A stretch of DNA of 64,000 bases from the NCBI GenBank assembly GCA_028571685.1, contig CM053152.1, positions 22,266,001-22,330,000 of the forward strand. The letters are read 5' to 3'. Every line of letters begins with the position of its first letter. Positions within the stretch are counted from its first letter, which is position 1. The translations under genes and the position numbers were made by a program. Under the pieces are notes generated by a model. That model was not told the origin of the DNA. It saw only the letters and a program-made list of their open reading frames with translations, and did not search any database. The stretch comes from Heterohyrax brucei (lineage: Eukaryota > Chordata > Mammalia > Hyracoidea > Procaviidae). Positions 11,357-23,280 of the stretch are shown piece by piece.

Positions 11357-11944
11357 AGTGGATGTGAGATGGTATCTTATTGTGATTTTTTATTTTGATT
11401 TGCATTTCCCTGATGATTAATAGTGTTGAACAACTTTTCACATGCTTATTGGCCATTTGTGTGTCTTCTGTGGGGAAATGGCTCTTCAAGTTCTTTGTCC
11501 GTTTTTAAATTAGGTTAGTAATCTTTTTTAAAATGATTTGTAAGAATTCTTAGTATATATTGGATACAAGTTTTTCATTAGGTAGATAATTTGCAAATAT
11601 TTTCTTGCATTGTGTGGATTTTCTTTTAATTTTCTTGATGGCATCCTTTGCAGCACAAATGTTTTTAATTTTTATGAATCCAATTTATCTTTTTGTTTTG
11701 CTTATGCATTTGCTGTCATACCTAAAGAAACCACTGTCTGATCCACAGTCATGAAGATTTATGAATATGTCTCCTTCTAAGTATTTTATGGTTTTATCTC
11801 ATACATTTAGGTCTTTGGTCCATTTGGGGTTAACTATTATGTATAGTGTGTGGTACATGTGCAACTCCATTCATTTACATATGTATATCAAGTTGTTCCA
11901 GCAATATTTGTTGAAAAGACTAAGTGGATAGTTTTAACAAAGAG

Positions 11945-12450
11945 AACTTGATTCTCTTACAGTCCAGTAAGCTACAAGTCTGAATTCAAGACAACTGCCT
12001 CCAAGGGAAGGCTTTTTCTCTGTGTCAGCTCTGGATGAAGATCCTTGTTGTCCATCAGCCTACTCTTGGCCTAGGAGCATCTCAGCACGTGAGTAGTAGG
12101 TCCAAAGGATATGCTATGCTCCTGACACTGCTTTCTTGGAGTGTGAGGTTCCCAACTCTCTGCTTGCTTCCTTTTCTTTTTATCTCTTATAAAACAAAAG
12201 GTGGTGAAGGCCACACCCAAGGAAACTGCCTGTACATTGGATCAGGAATGTGACCTTTTGTAAAGATGTTATAGACCCACTCTAATACTATTGAACATAT
12301 TCCAGTCTTGCCCCATTGACCACGGGCAGAAACCAGGAAGTACAACATATCCAAAAATTACAATCACAAAATAGATGACGATACTGAGAATCATGACTCA
12401 GCCAAATTGCTGCACACATTTTTGAGGGGACAGAATTCAGTCCATGACAG
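11945..12450. mobile_element. Inserted old repeat, class unassigned
   Basis: L1-C is interrupted by ~505 bp that begins TTTTAACAAAGAGAACTTGA and ends GGGGACAGAATTCAGTCCAT. This is the same start and end pattern as the block at 8937-9358, so probably the same ancient family. Confidence 0.5.
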
Positions 12451-12654
12451 TACCCTTGCCAAAAAACAATTAATCACAGATCTAAAGGTTTATTTCTAGA
12501 CTCTCAATCCCATTCCATTTATCTATGTCTATTCTTACACCAGTATCAACTGTTTTGATTACTGTAGGTTTATGGTAGGTATGAAATTGGGAACGTGAGC
12601 TTTTCTATTTTAGTATTCATTTTTAAGTTTGTTTTGATTTTCTGAGTTCCCTCA

Positions 12655-12838
12655 ATCTGTGGTAGTACAGAGGTTAAGAACTATGGCTGCTAACCAAAAG
12701 GTTGGCAGTTCAAATTTACCAGCCACTCCTTGGAAACTCTATGGGACAGTTTTACTCTCTCCTGTAGGGTCACTACACATCAGAACTGAGTTGATAGCAA
12801 TAGTTTTTTTTTGTTTTTGTTTTGGGTTTGTGACTTTA
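12655..12838 (+). mobile_element. AfroSINE
   Basis: The order is a tRNA-like head (GTAGTACAGAGGTTAAGAAC, GCTGCTAACCAAAAGG, CAGTTCAAATTTACC with B-box), body CCTTGGAAACTCTATGGGAC, tail GAACTGAGTTGATAGCAATA, and a T/G-rich simple tail. It is essentially full length and inserted in L1-C. Confidence 0.88.
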
Positions 12839-13775
12839 TTTGAATTTTAGGATCAGCTTACTGATTTCTGAAAAATGGAAACTAGGATTTTGAAAGAGAT
12901 TGCACTGAATCTCCAGATGAATTTGGAGAGTACTCTTACCTTAACAATATTAAGTTTTCCAATCAATGAACATGGGATGTATCCATTTATTAAGTCTTCT
13001 TTCATTTATTTCAACATTTTAAAGTTTCAGAGTATTTAAGTTTTGTACTTTGTAGTTGAACTTAACCTTAAATGTGTCATCATTTTTTATGCTACTGTAA
13101 ACAGAATTTTTCTGTAACTTCTTTTTTAAATTGTTCATTACCAGTGTACAAGAATATAAGTGATTTTTAAAAATATTTATCTTGTGTCTTGTAAATATAC
13201 TGAACTAACATATTAGATCTAATAGGTCTGGGGGGATTCTTTAGAATTTTTTAGATACTAGATTATGTTGTCTGTGTACTGATAGTTCTGTTCTTTTCCA
13301 GTGTGTTTGCTTTTTATATCATTTTCCTGTCTAATTTCTCTAGCTAGAACTGTCACTATAATGTTGAATAGAAGTGGTGAAACTAGATATTTTTGTTCTG
13401 TTCCTGGTCTTAGGGGGTCTTGATTTTTATTCAATATGATATCTATTTTCTTACTGAGGTGTCTGTAATTTTCATGTGATTTCTTTATAATGTGCTTGGA
13501 TTTAAATTGTTCTCCTTGCTACATTAAGTCCCCACTTATAAATCCCAACTTTCATACAACTCAGAGTTGTCCTTTAATGTTATGTCAATTTGCCCTCACT
13601 TGGAAATGATTGAACCAACCCCTACTGTAAAAATTCCTCATCACAATCATCTTCGCTTGCTACACATGTAGCTTTTACATCATTGAGCCTTTTCTCACAC
13701 TAAAATAAAGCAAAATAAGAACTGTATGTCCCTGTTCTGATTTACCTTCAAATTTAACTTAAAGACACACTTAAG

Positions 13776-14771
13776 GTGGGAGGGAGTCAAGGTGGCAGAC
13801 TAAACACACATCTCTCTAAATACCTCTGGAAACCAAGGCCTTCACTGATAATTAAATGGAGACTTCTGGACACCTAGTGAGCCCTAGAACATGGCATAGG
13901 GCTGTCTATTTGGTCTACATACTACTAAGAGGGAAACTTCTTCTATTTCACCACCACTCCCCTGCCACCACCCTTGTTGGTGTCAGGTCACACAGAATGA
14001 AAGTAACTTGCCATTTTAACTTCTTTTTCCCCTCTGTCTTAGCCAGTGGCAGGGGCTGAAGTTTGACTGGCAGCAAGGCTCAGACGTACTGCTGATGAGA
14101 CTGGCAAGTAGAGTCACCACATTTTAAAGAGCCTGGCCGTGGAATCTCTGCAACTCAGCACATCTGACCTCTCTCTCTCAGAATCTCCAAATCTCCACCA
14201 TTGAATAGCCTTTTCCGAGGCAGGTGGGGGAGCTTGTGCAGGGTGCCAGCTTGCTTCACTGGGAGGCAGAGTTTCCTATATGGAGGCCTCAGCTGGACCT
14301 AATTCCCAGGCTGAGAGGGAGGGCCTGCCCAGACAGTGCTTTTCCAGCAGTAAAGCAGTCTTTGGTATAGAGGTACTTACTTTGCCAGCTGGGAATAGGA
14401 ACTTGCGCTCCCAAAAGCCTGATGTATTTTGGAAGCTATCAGATACTTTTTATCTTTCAATGGAGAAATAACTGGAGTGTATCCAGAAAGCATCTCTTCT
14501 AGACTTTACTGGCTCACGTTATAGGGTCCAGCTGACACCTCCCCAGTGACTGTGTAAGTGGGGCTGTGTCTTTGCCAATTAGGAGGTGGAGCTTGCTACC
14601 CCAGAGATTCCACTGAGCTTAATCACTGGAGTATGTAGAGGTGTCCAGTGATCAACTTCCTTTTCAGACTGAGCTTTAGATCTTGTTAAGGTAACACCAG
14701 AGAAACAAAACAACCTCCAGATGCCCCAAAAGCAACAAACTTTGATGAAAACATTAGGAAGCATTCACCTA
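13776..14771 (+). promoter_or_regulatory. L1-A 5'UTR, presumed internal promoter
   Basis: This ~1 kb precedes ORF1. It is more GC-rich than its surroundings and collinear with the 5' region of L1-B (33016-34137, minus). In L1 elements this segment carries the internal RNA polymerase II promoter. Promoter function here is inferred from family knowledge, not from recognised factor sites. Confidence 0.6.
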
Positions 14772-15700
14772 TGGCTTCGGAAGGCCCACAAAAGGAAGAT
14801 ACAAAAACTTCCCAGGTGAAGAAGCCTTTCTGAAACTATCAGAGGGAGAGTACAAAAAGATTATATAGAGAGCCCTCCTAGACCTTATACAAAATGCTGC
14901 AGAGTAAAATGAAAAATTAAGCAAGCTGTTTGATTTGATGGTACTCTGAAACCCAACAGATCAATAACAAAATCAAAGACAGAAAATTCAGTTCAAAGCC
15001 AAGAAAAAATAATTGAACAAATGGAAAAGAGACTTTCTGACTTGGAAGACAAAGCTATAGACTCCAACATCTATGAGGATAAATCAGAAAAAAGAAACAA
15101 GAAAAATGAAGAAGTATTAAGAAGCATGTGGAATTCTATTAAGAAGAATAATCTATGATTAATTGGAGTTCCTGAACAGGGTAGGACACCTGAAAACACA
15201 TAGAGTATCATTGCCGAGGTGCTGACAGAAAACTTCCTAGAATTATGAAAGATGAGGATATAGATATCCAAGATGCCTATTGAATGCCACTCAATATAGA
15301 TCCCAAAATAAAGACTTCAAGACATGTTATCATCAAGCTTAACAAAATGAAACATACGCAGAAACTCTTAAAGGCAGCAAGACTCAAAGCAAAGCTAACA
15401 TTCAGAGGGAAACCCTGTAGGCTTTGGTCAGATGTCTCAGCAGAAATGATGCTGGCAGAAGACAATGGGATGACACATTCAAAACCTTGAAGGAGGAAAC
15501 TTTCCAACCAAGAATTACATATTCTGCAAAACTATCTTTCAAATATGAAAATGAAACCAAGACATTCTCAGATAAACAGAAACTCAGAGACTTTGTAAAA
15601 ATCAAAGCTACAAGAAATACTGAAAGAATCTCTTGGCTTAAAAGAACAAAACCACTAACTTTATATTTTAGAAGCAAATACAGGACACATCAGCCAGAAA
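14772..15700 (+). pseudogene. L1-A ORF1p remnant
   Basis: ORF1p is the L1 RNA-binding, coiled-coil, RRM-containing chaperone of the ribonucleoprotein. Upstream pieces are broken by stops. A glycine-valine-proline block (LIGVPEQGRTPEN) marks the RRM entry near 15155. The C-terminal half is readable in overlapping frames 15284-15490 and 15424-15777: HVIIKLNKMKHTQKLLKAAR, LTFRGKPCRLWSDVSAEMM and WDDTFKTLKEETFQPRI. The last two lie in different frames, so at least one frameshift occurs near 15430-15470. The family is normally ~340 residues. The start is placed at an ATG near 14788 by comparison with L1-B and is uncertain. Confidence 0.8.
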
Positions 15701-16090
15701 CCTACTCGGTTAGGGAAGGCTCCAAACTCAATCAAAGCTATAATATTAAAAGAAGTGATCTAGTGATCATATCATGAAAACTATAATGTAATCGTATTAG
15801 AAAGAGGGAAGTACTATAGTCGTTACAGTCCTTCCAGACAGCGAGGAAGTTAATAAGACTTGTAGTAGTTAAAATTGAGTTTAAACATAGACTATTAAGG
15901 GGGATCAAAAGGGCAGCCGCAAAGCACAATGAAGATGCAACATATCAAATCAAAAAATGTAACACAGGGTCTCAACAACCATGGAACCAACACTGAAAAA
16001 GGTGAAAAATCAACTCATAAAGAAGAATGTCCCATAACAGATTAATAAGAACAGCAGAGAAAACATCAGCACAAAAAGAAATATAACACA

Positions 16091-19000
16091 ATGACAGCAT
16101 TAAAAAAATACCTTACCTATCAATAATTACTTTGAATGTGAATGGACTAAACTCTTCAGTAAAGAGATAACGAGTGACACCTTGGATCAAAAGACATGAC
16201 TCATTCATGTTGCCTACAAGAAACTCACATTAGACTTCAAGATATGAACAAACTGAAAATCAAAGGATGGAAGAATATGTAACAATACACAAAGAAGAGC
16301 AGATATGGTGATACTAATCTCAGATAAAATAGATTTTAATGTAAAATCCACCATTGTGGACAAAGATGGACACCATTGCTGAAAGGTTCAATACACAAGC
16401 AGGACTTAACAACATTAAATACCAATGCATGCAATACTAGAGCATCTAAATACATCTAAGAAACACTCACTGCACTCAAAAACAAGATAGATAACGCCAC
16501 AATAATAGTGGGAGACTTCAACACTCCACTCTCAATGTTGGACAGATCATCTAGAAAAAAAGCAGTAAACACACAGAAGACCTTATTGCCACAATTAACC
16601 AACTAGACCTCACTGATACATGCAGAACTTTCTATCCATCAGCAGGCAACTACACTTTCTTCTCCAGAGCACATGGAACATTTTCCAGAATAGACCATGC
16701 GTTAGAAGATAAAGCAAATCTCAACAAAATCCATGCCATTCAATTATTGTAAAGCATCTTCTCAGATGCTCAGACCACAAAGCCATTTAAGTTGAAATCA
16801 ATAGCAGAAAAAACAGATAGAAAGTGAAACAAATGGAAACTGAACAACATCTTTCTCAAAAAGCTATGAGTTATAGAAGAAATCGAGGTTGAAATAAAGA
16901 AGTTTGTGGATTTCAATGAGAATGAAAACACTTCCTACCAGAACCTATGAGATACAGCCAAAGCAGTGTTCAGAGGTCAGTTTATCTCCATAAATGCACA
17001 CATCTGGAAGGAAGAAAGATATCAAATCAAAGAACTAACCCTACAACTTGAACAAGTAAAGAGAGAACAATGGAGGAACCCCTCAGGCACCAGAAGAAAA
17101 CAGATCATAAAGACTAGAACAGAACGAACTGAATTAGAGAATAGAAGAACAACTGAAAACACTGAAAAGACCAAAAGCTGGTTTTTGGAAAAGATCAACT
17201 AAATTGACAAACCATTGGCTAAACTTACCAAAGAAAAACAGGAAAGGAAACAAATAGCCCAAATAAGAAATGAGAGGGGAGTTGTCATAATAGATCCAAC
17301 AAAAACAAAAAATATCATAACAGAATACTATGAAAGACTATACTCTAACAAATTTGAAAACCTAGAGGAAATCAACAAATTCCTTGATTCATATTACCTA
17401 CCAAAATTATCACAAGGTGAAGCAGAACAACTTAATAAACACATCACAAAGGAAAAGACTGAAAAAGTCATCCAAAAGTTACCAATTAAAAAAAGCCCTG
17501 TCCCAGATGGCCTCACCACAGGATTCTACCAAGCTTTTAGAGAAGAGTTATCTCCAATACTGCCAAGACTATTTCACAACATAGAAAGGGATGGAATGTT
17601 CCCAAATTCATTCCATGAGGCCAGCATAAGCCTGATACTAAAGCCAGGGAAAGATCAAACAAAAATAACTGCAGACCAATATCATTCATGGATTTAGATG
17701 CAAAACTCTTCAACAGAACTCTTGCCAAGAGAACACAATAACATATCAAAAAATAATTCATCACGACCAAGATAGATTCATACCAGGGATGCAAGGCTGG
17801 TTCAACATCAGAAAAACAGTTAAGGTGATCAACCACATAAATAACACAAAAGACAGGACTCACTTGATTTTGTCTATTGACGCAGAAAAGGCATTTGATA
17901 AAGTCCAAGACCCATTCATGCTAAAAATGCTTAGCAAAATGGGCATAGACGGCAAATTCCTCAACACAATAAGGGCCATTTATACAAGGCCAACTGCCTA
18001 CATAATCCTGAATGGAGAGAGACTGAAACAATTCCCCATGAGAACGGGAACTAGACAAGGATGCCCACTTTCACCTCTCCTATTTAACATTGTACTAGAA
18101 GTTCTAGCCAGAGCAATTAGAGATCAAGAAATAAAGGGCATCTACATTAGCAAAGAGGAAGTAAAAACCTTCCTATTTGCAGATGACTGTATATGCAGAG
18201 GATCCTAAAGAATCCATAAGTAAGCTACTGAAACTCATAGAAGAGTTCAGCAAAGTGTCAGGATACAAGACAAACATAAGTAAATCAGTAAAATTCCTTT
18301 ATACCAACAATGAGCTTATTGAAGAAGAAATCACCAAATCAGTACCATTTACTATTGCCCCCAAGAAGATAAAATACCTAGGAATAAATCTAACCAGAAA
18401 AATAATGGATCTTTACAAAGAGAACTACAAGACCTTGCTACAAGAAACTAAGAGAAAAACCTACCCTGCTCATGGATAGGAAGACTTAACACTGTGAAAA
18501 TGTCTATTTTACCTAAGGCAATTTACTAATATAATGCAATCTCAATACAAATTCCTGTGACATTTTTTAATGAGATGGAGAAACAAATCACCAACTTTGT
18601 TTGGAAAGGGAAGAAGTCCTGGATAAGTAAAGCACTAGTGAAGAAGAAGAACACACTGGGAGGCATTTCTCTACCCGACTTCAGAAACTATCACACTGTC
18701 ACAGTTGTCAAAACAGCCTGGTACTGGTACAAAAAGAGACAGATAGATCGATAGAACAGAACTGAGACCCCAGAGATGACACCATCATCCTATGAACAAA
18801 GGCCCTAAGACACTAAACTGGGTAAAAACAATCTCTTCAACAAATGGTGCTGGCAAAATTGGATATCCATCTGCAATAAATTGAAACAAGACCCATATCT
18901 TACACTTTATACCAAAACCAACTCAAACTGGATGAAAGACCTAAATATCAAATCTAAAACGATAAAGGTCATCCAAGAAAAATTAGGATCAATAATGGAA

Positions 19001-19863
19001 GTTTTAATACACAATGTAGACAGACTTCAAAATCTTACAAACAAACCACAAACAACAGAAGAGATAACAGATAAATGGGGACTAATAAGAATCAAACACT
19101 CTTGCTCATCCAAAGACTTTATCAATAGAACTAAAAGACCACCTACAGAGTGGGAAAGAATATTTGATAACTATATGTCAGACCAACATCTGATCCTCAT
19201 AAACTATAAGGTACTACATAATATCAATAAGAAAAAGATAAATCATCCAATTAAGCATTGGGCAAAGGAGTTGGACAGACACTTCTCTAAAGAGGAGATC
19301 CAGGCAGCCAAAAAACACACGCAGACATGTTCACAATCATTATCTATTAAAGAACTTCAAATCAAAACGACAATGAAATACCATCTCACCCCAACAAGGT
19401 TGGCCATGATCCAAAAAATGCAAAACCACAAATACTAGAGAGGCTGTGGAGAAATTGGAACTCTGCTACACTGTTGGTGGGATTGCAAAATGGTATGACC
19501 TCTTTGGAAAGCAATCTGAGGCTTCCTTAAAAAGCTGGATATAGATATACCACTTGACCCAATAATTCCACTGCTTGGAATATACCCTACAGAATCAAGG
19601 CCATTCACACCAACTGATACATGCACAAGAATGCTTACTGCAGCACGGTGCACAACAGCAAAAAGATGGAATCAACACAGATGCCCAACAACAGAGGAAC
19701 AGGTAGGTAAACTATGGCATATATACTCAATAGAATGCTATGCAATGGTAAAGAACAATGATTTTAGGAAGCATTTCATCACCTGGTTTCAACTGGAGGA
19801 CACTACGTTGAGTGAAAGTAGTCAGTGGCAAAAGGAAAAATATTGTATGAGACCCCTACTATA
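16091..19863 (+). pseudogene. L1-A ORF2p remnant (EN-RT-C)
   Basis: ORF2p nicks target DNA and reverse-transcribes L1 RNA at the nick. The start is taken at the ATG in ACAATGACAGCATTAAAAAA. The N-terminal endonuclease region (16091-16800) is full of stops. The RT domain is readable: SPVPDGLTTGFYQAFREEL at about 17490-17550, motif [18 protein letters not shown] near 17868-17920, motif [17 protein letters not shown] near 18045, and motif [10 protein letters not shown] near 18170-18190, with both catalytic aspartates retained. Frameshifts occur between 17697 and 17789 and at about 18190. The C-terminal region runs to 19863 (MRPLL then stop). The span of ~3.77 kb equals the normal ~1,260-1,275 residue length, so the copy is decayed but not deleted. 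Confidence 0.9.
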
Positions 19864-21159
19864 AGAACTTAAAAACAGACTCACGCATGTAAGAAAAGAC
19901 TTTGACGGCTGCAAGTGTGGGGAGAGAGGGAGGGCAAGGGGGCATTATTGATTAGATAGTTGATAGAAAGTTGGTTGGGTGAAATCTGTGACAGCATACA
20001 TTAGAAAGAAGATCAAAATTAACTGGACTTCAACATAACATGATTACTCCTCCCATCTTAGCCCAATATTGCAAGGATGGAGTAGCTGCGGGGCAGGGGG
20101 GAGGGGTCTGGGGACCATGCTCTCAGAGGACATCGAGGCTAATTGGCATAACTAGCATTTTGCTGAGAGAGTCTTCTGTACCCCAAATTGGTGAGTCGTG
20201 TCTGGGTCGTAAGAGCCAGCAAGCTGCTATCTGAGGTACACCAAATGGCCCCAACTCAGCAGGAATGGATGATCTCCCAGGACCAAAATGACATGAGGCG
20301 AAGAGAACCCAGAAGACAAGAGAGACCCACGTGAGTAGATGACTGTATCAACATGAGACTGGAAGAACCGGACGGTGCCAAGCCACCACCAGTGACAGCC
20401 ATGATGGGGCTCACAAAGTTGAGTCTCACTGGCAACATGAAAATAAAAAGGGATGGGTACACCCTGAGACCTCCACTAAAAGGCCACACCAGGGGCCTCA
20501 GAGTTTCCCTGGGAGCATGGTACCTGGCCTTGATGCTGCCCCTGTCCATAAATCACAATAGAGGTCAACTCTACTGACAGAAATGGATTGGACTTGGTGA
20601 CACAGAGTGACCATATCATGAGTACACCTTATGATTCTATGCATCTATAGGATGTCATCTGGCTGACCTTTTAACAGGCGCAAGGGAGAAGGTGGACAAG
20701 AGAGGATAGCAGATTGTTAGAGAGATATGACATGTACAGAATGGAGAGGAGGAGTGCTGTCACCGGGCAGGGATAACAGTGGGAGCCGCTCATTGGCGGG
20801 TACGCAAATTTATATGGGATTGTATATTTTCACTCAATCATAATAAAAAATAAATAAAAAAGACACACTTAAGAATAATCTCATTGCTAACCTGAAACTG
20901 CCTGAGTATGTTACCTATTTGGATATTTTGCTTTTCCATTTTATCTGTTTTCTTGTCTAATTAACTATAACTCTTTGTTCTTTAGTGATTGTTTTAGTGT
21001 TTATGATATATACATGTTTCAGTTATTTCAGTCTGCCTTCAAGAGATATTGTACCACTCTAGATATAGCATAAGAACCTTGCAACCTTATACTTCCAAAA
21101 TCCCCTTCCTAGCTTTTGTGTTGTCATGCATTTTAACCCTATGCATGGTACAAACCACA

Positions 21160-21318
21160 TAATATCTGCTGCCAACAAGCTGATTCCAACTCATAGTGAC
21201 CCACAGGACAGAGTACAATTGCCCCCTAGAGTTTCCAAGGAGTACCTGGTAGATTCGAACTGCTGACCTTTTGGTTAGCAGCTGAAGCACTTAACTACTA
21301 CACCACCAGGGTTTCCAA
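21160..21318 (-). mobile_element. AfroSINE
   Basis: The plus strand shows the reverse complement of the SINE: GATTCCAACTCATAGTGACC, AGAGTTTCCAAGGAGTACC, CGAACTGCTGACCTTTTGG, then ACCACCAGGGTTTCC at the head. It is inserted in the ORF1-side segment of L1-C. Confidence 0.88.
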
Positions 21319-21671
21319 ACTACATGATACATTTTCTGTGATTTTCACTTTAAAATTATTGTTTAAAGAGTTCTAAATAATAAGAAAAATTATACTTTTT
21401 TAATTATATGTTTACCATTTCTGGTACTCTTTGTATGTTTTGTTTAGATCAAGATTTCCATCTGATTCCATTATCCTTCTATCTGAAGAACTTCCTTTAA
21501 CATCTCTTATAGTGTGGGCCTGATGGTGACGAATTCTTTCCATTTTTGGACATTATTTCCGAAAAATAGTTTTTCTGAGTAAAGGATTCTAGGATGACAG
21601 TTTTTCGGTTAAGTTAATTGAAACAAGTTAGTACTTTTAGGTTGTATTTTTAAGCTTTGCCAGATGGGACC

Positions 21672-22126
21672 TGTCATGGATTGAACTATGTCGCCCCAAA
21701 AATGTGTGTTGATTTGAATTGGTTTGGCGTTCCAACATGGTGCCCTTCCTCCCATGTGTTGTGAGTCCTGTCTCTGTGATACTGATGATGAAGAATGGTT
21801 TGCAGTTGTGTTAGGGAGGCAGGACCCAAGGTACAAGCTTGTGGAATATAAGGGAGAGACGTGAGCAGAGGAAGTGGGGAACCTCACACCACCGAGAGAG
21901 AAGCACCGAGAGCAGAGCACGTCCTTTGGACCCGAGGTTCCTGTGCCAAGATGCTCTCACTGGATGTGGACTTAGCCTACCGGACTGCAATAAATTCTCC
22001 TACTGGATGGACTTACAATTTGTAAATGGATTTGTGGCTTACCGGACTGAGACAACAAAAGCTTCTCTACATGAAACCTTCCACTTGTGGTATTTTCCAT
22101 TAGACCAGTACCAGGTGACTAAGACA
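21672..22126 (+). mobile_element. Solo LTR, MaLR/ERVL-like
   Basis: A 455-bp block starts TGTCATGGATTGAACTATGT and ends GGTGACTAAGACA. It has canonical TG...CA termini and a perfect 5-bp direct flank GGACC at 21667-21671 and 22127-22131. A TATAAG box-like sequence lies near 21846 and an AATAAA signal near 21989. No internal retroviral genes are present, as expected after LTR-LTR recombination. It interrupts L1-C, which continues on both sides. Confidence 0.85.
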
Positions 22127-22179
22127 GGACCAAACACATATTTAATCTGGAACTCATTTTGCTCTACTACTGAAGTAAA

Positions 22180-22335
22180 AAAAACCCTGGTGGCATAGTG
22201 GTCAAGAAGTCAGCTGCTAACCTTTGTGCAGTTCGATTCCACCATATGATCCTTGGAAACCCTTGGGGCATTTCTGTCCTACTGGGTTAGTGTGAGTGAG
22301 AATTGACTAGATGGCAATGGGATTTTTTGATTTAT
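22180..22335 (+). mobile_element. AfroSINE
   Basis: CCCTGGTGGCATAGTGGTCA head, GTCAGCTGCTAACC, CAGTTCGATTCCACCA B-box, TCCTTGGAAACCCTTGGGGC body and TTGACTAGATGGCAATGGGA tail. Flanks GAAGTAAAA and GGAGTAAAA suggest a near-perfect target duplication in L1-C. Confidence 0.85.
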
Positions 22336-22929
22336 TGGAGTAAAATCCTTCCTTGTATCCACCCACCAACGCCATACGAATCGTGGGATTTTCCATTGTG
22401 ACTGATGGGAACAGATACTATTCCTGGGCTTTCTGTGAACTCTGAGGACTGCTTGTCATAATCTTTTCGGAGGTTTCCCCTTTATCTTTGAGTAATTTTT
22501 CCATATGGATGTACCCATCTTTACTCAGTACTACTTGAGGGAACATACCCTCTCCATATCTCCAGAGCTCTCTTTCTGTGTGGTTCTTGTCTCTTCAGTG
22601 TTCTGCCCTGCGAACTCTAGACTCTTTGGTCCTCTCAGACTCTCAGCTTTGTCTCCCCAGCTCAGTGAGACCACCTGGATCTACCTATATTCCTCTTCTG
22701 AGACACAACCTGGAAACTTTCTCCAGGAAATCGTAAGGCTCACCTCATTTGTCCTCTTTTCTGTGATTAATGCTCTTCATTGCCAGATGTCTAGTATAGT
22801 CAGGACCATTGTTTTATTTTGTTTTGTTCAGATTGTCATCTGTGCAAGGCTGAAAGGATAAATTTACTCCATTAGTTCATCTTGACCAGAAGAAAAGTTG
22901 ATCATTAATTTTGAAAATTTCTTCCTGCA

Positions 22930-23280
22930 GCCTCTGTGTTCCAGTTTTCTTTTGCTGCACCACTTCAAAAAAGTGTTGGATTAACACAAAAATAGCATTG
23001 ATTTTGCTCATTAATCTGTGTTGTAGGCTGGAATCTATAATAATTCATCTTTGCTCCATTAGCTGGTGGCTTGGAAGCTGAAGGGTGGAGTCATGTCTGA
23101 CCATTGACTTTTGAATAGGATCCCACCTCATGTAATCAGAGAACCTCATTTCATTTTTCCATGTCACTAGTCAGCTTCCTCACAGCACAGTGACTGTATT
23201 GCCATGGGCAAGTGTAGAAAGAGAGCATCTCCTTCTCTAACCTAACATTGAAAATCTATCACATTTTTTTCTTGGAAGGA
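22930..23280. mobile_element. Probable ancient repeat, class unassigned
   Basis: A CCAGTTTTCTTTTGCTGCAC start followed by ATTAACACAAAAATAGCA and TAGGCTGGAATCTATAATAA resembles widespread old mammalian repeats. I could not assign the class. It follows the 5' end of L1-C. Confidence 0.35.

Larger units (their letters stand above)
13776..20858 (+). mobile_element. L1-A: full-length L1 with 15-bp TSD
   Basis: The element runs from a 5' GGTGGGAGGGAGTCAAGGTGG start, typical of an L1 5'UTR, to an A-rich tail (AATAAAAAATAAATAAA). It is flanked by the perfect direct repeat AAAGACACACTTAAG (13761-13775 and 20859-20873). It contains a 5'UTR of ~1 kb, ORF1 remnant (14772-15700), ORF2 remnant (16091-19863) and a ~1-kb 3'UTR. 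At ~7.08 kb it is complete and not 5' truncated. The perfect TSD argues for a fairly recent insertion, yet both ORFs carry stops and frameshifts, so it is dead in this sequence. It sits inside the older antisense L1-C. Confidence 0.93.
8876..22910 (-). mobile_element. L1-C: old antisense L1 shredded by insertions
   Basis: Antisense L1M-type sequence is found in ordered blocks. The ORF2 3' part is at 8876-8936, 9358-9512, 9990-10170 and 11368-11940. The reverse-transcriptase/endonuclease side is at 12450-12655 and 12838-13500. The ORF1/5' region is at 20875-21160 and 21318-21670, and 5'UTR-like sequence runs from 22127 to about 22910. The order is collinear with one L1 read from its 3' to its 5' end. 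Intervening DNA consists of two unassigned repeats, a SINE-tail micro-insertion, an RTE, another unassigned repeat, three AfroSINEs, the full-length L1-A and a solo LTR. About 4.5 kb of host element is spread over 14 kb. No 3'UTR is present, and an RTE abuts its downstream side. All frames are broken. Confidence 0.7.

Noticed and set aside
17215-18208. Long RT frames as an active L1 ORF2
   Set aside because: Frameshifts between consecutive frames and a stop-filled endonuclease region rule out an intact ORF2.
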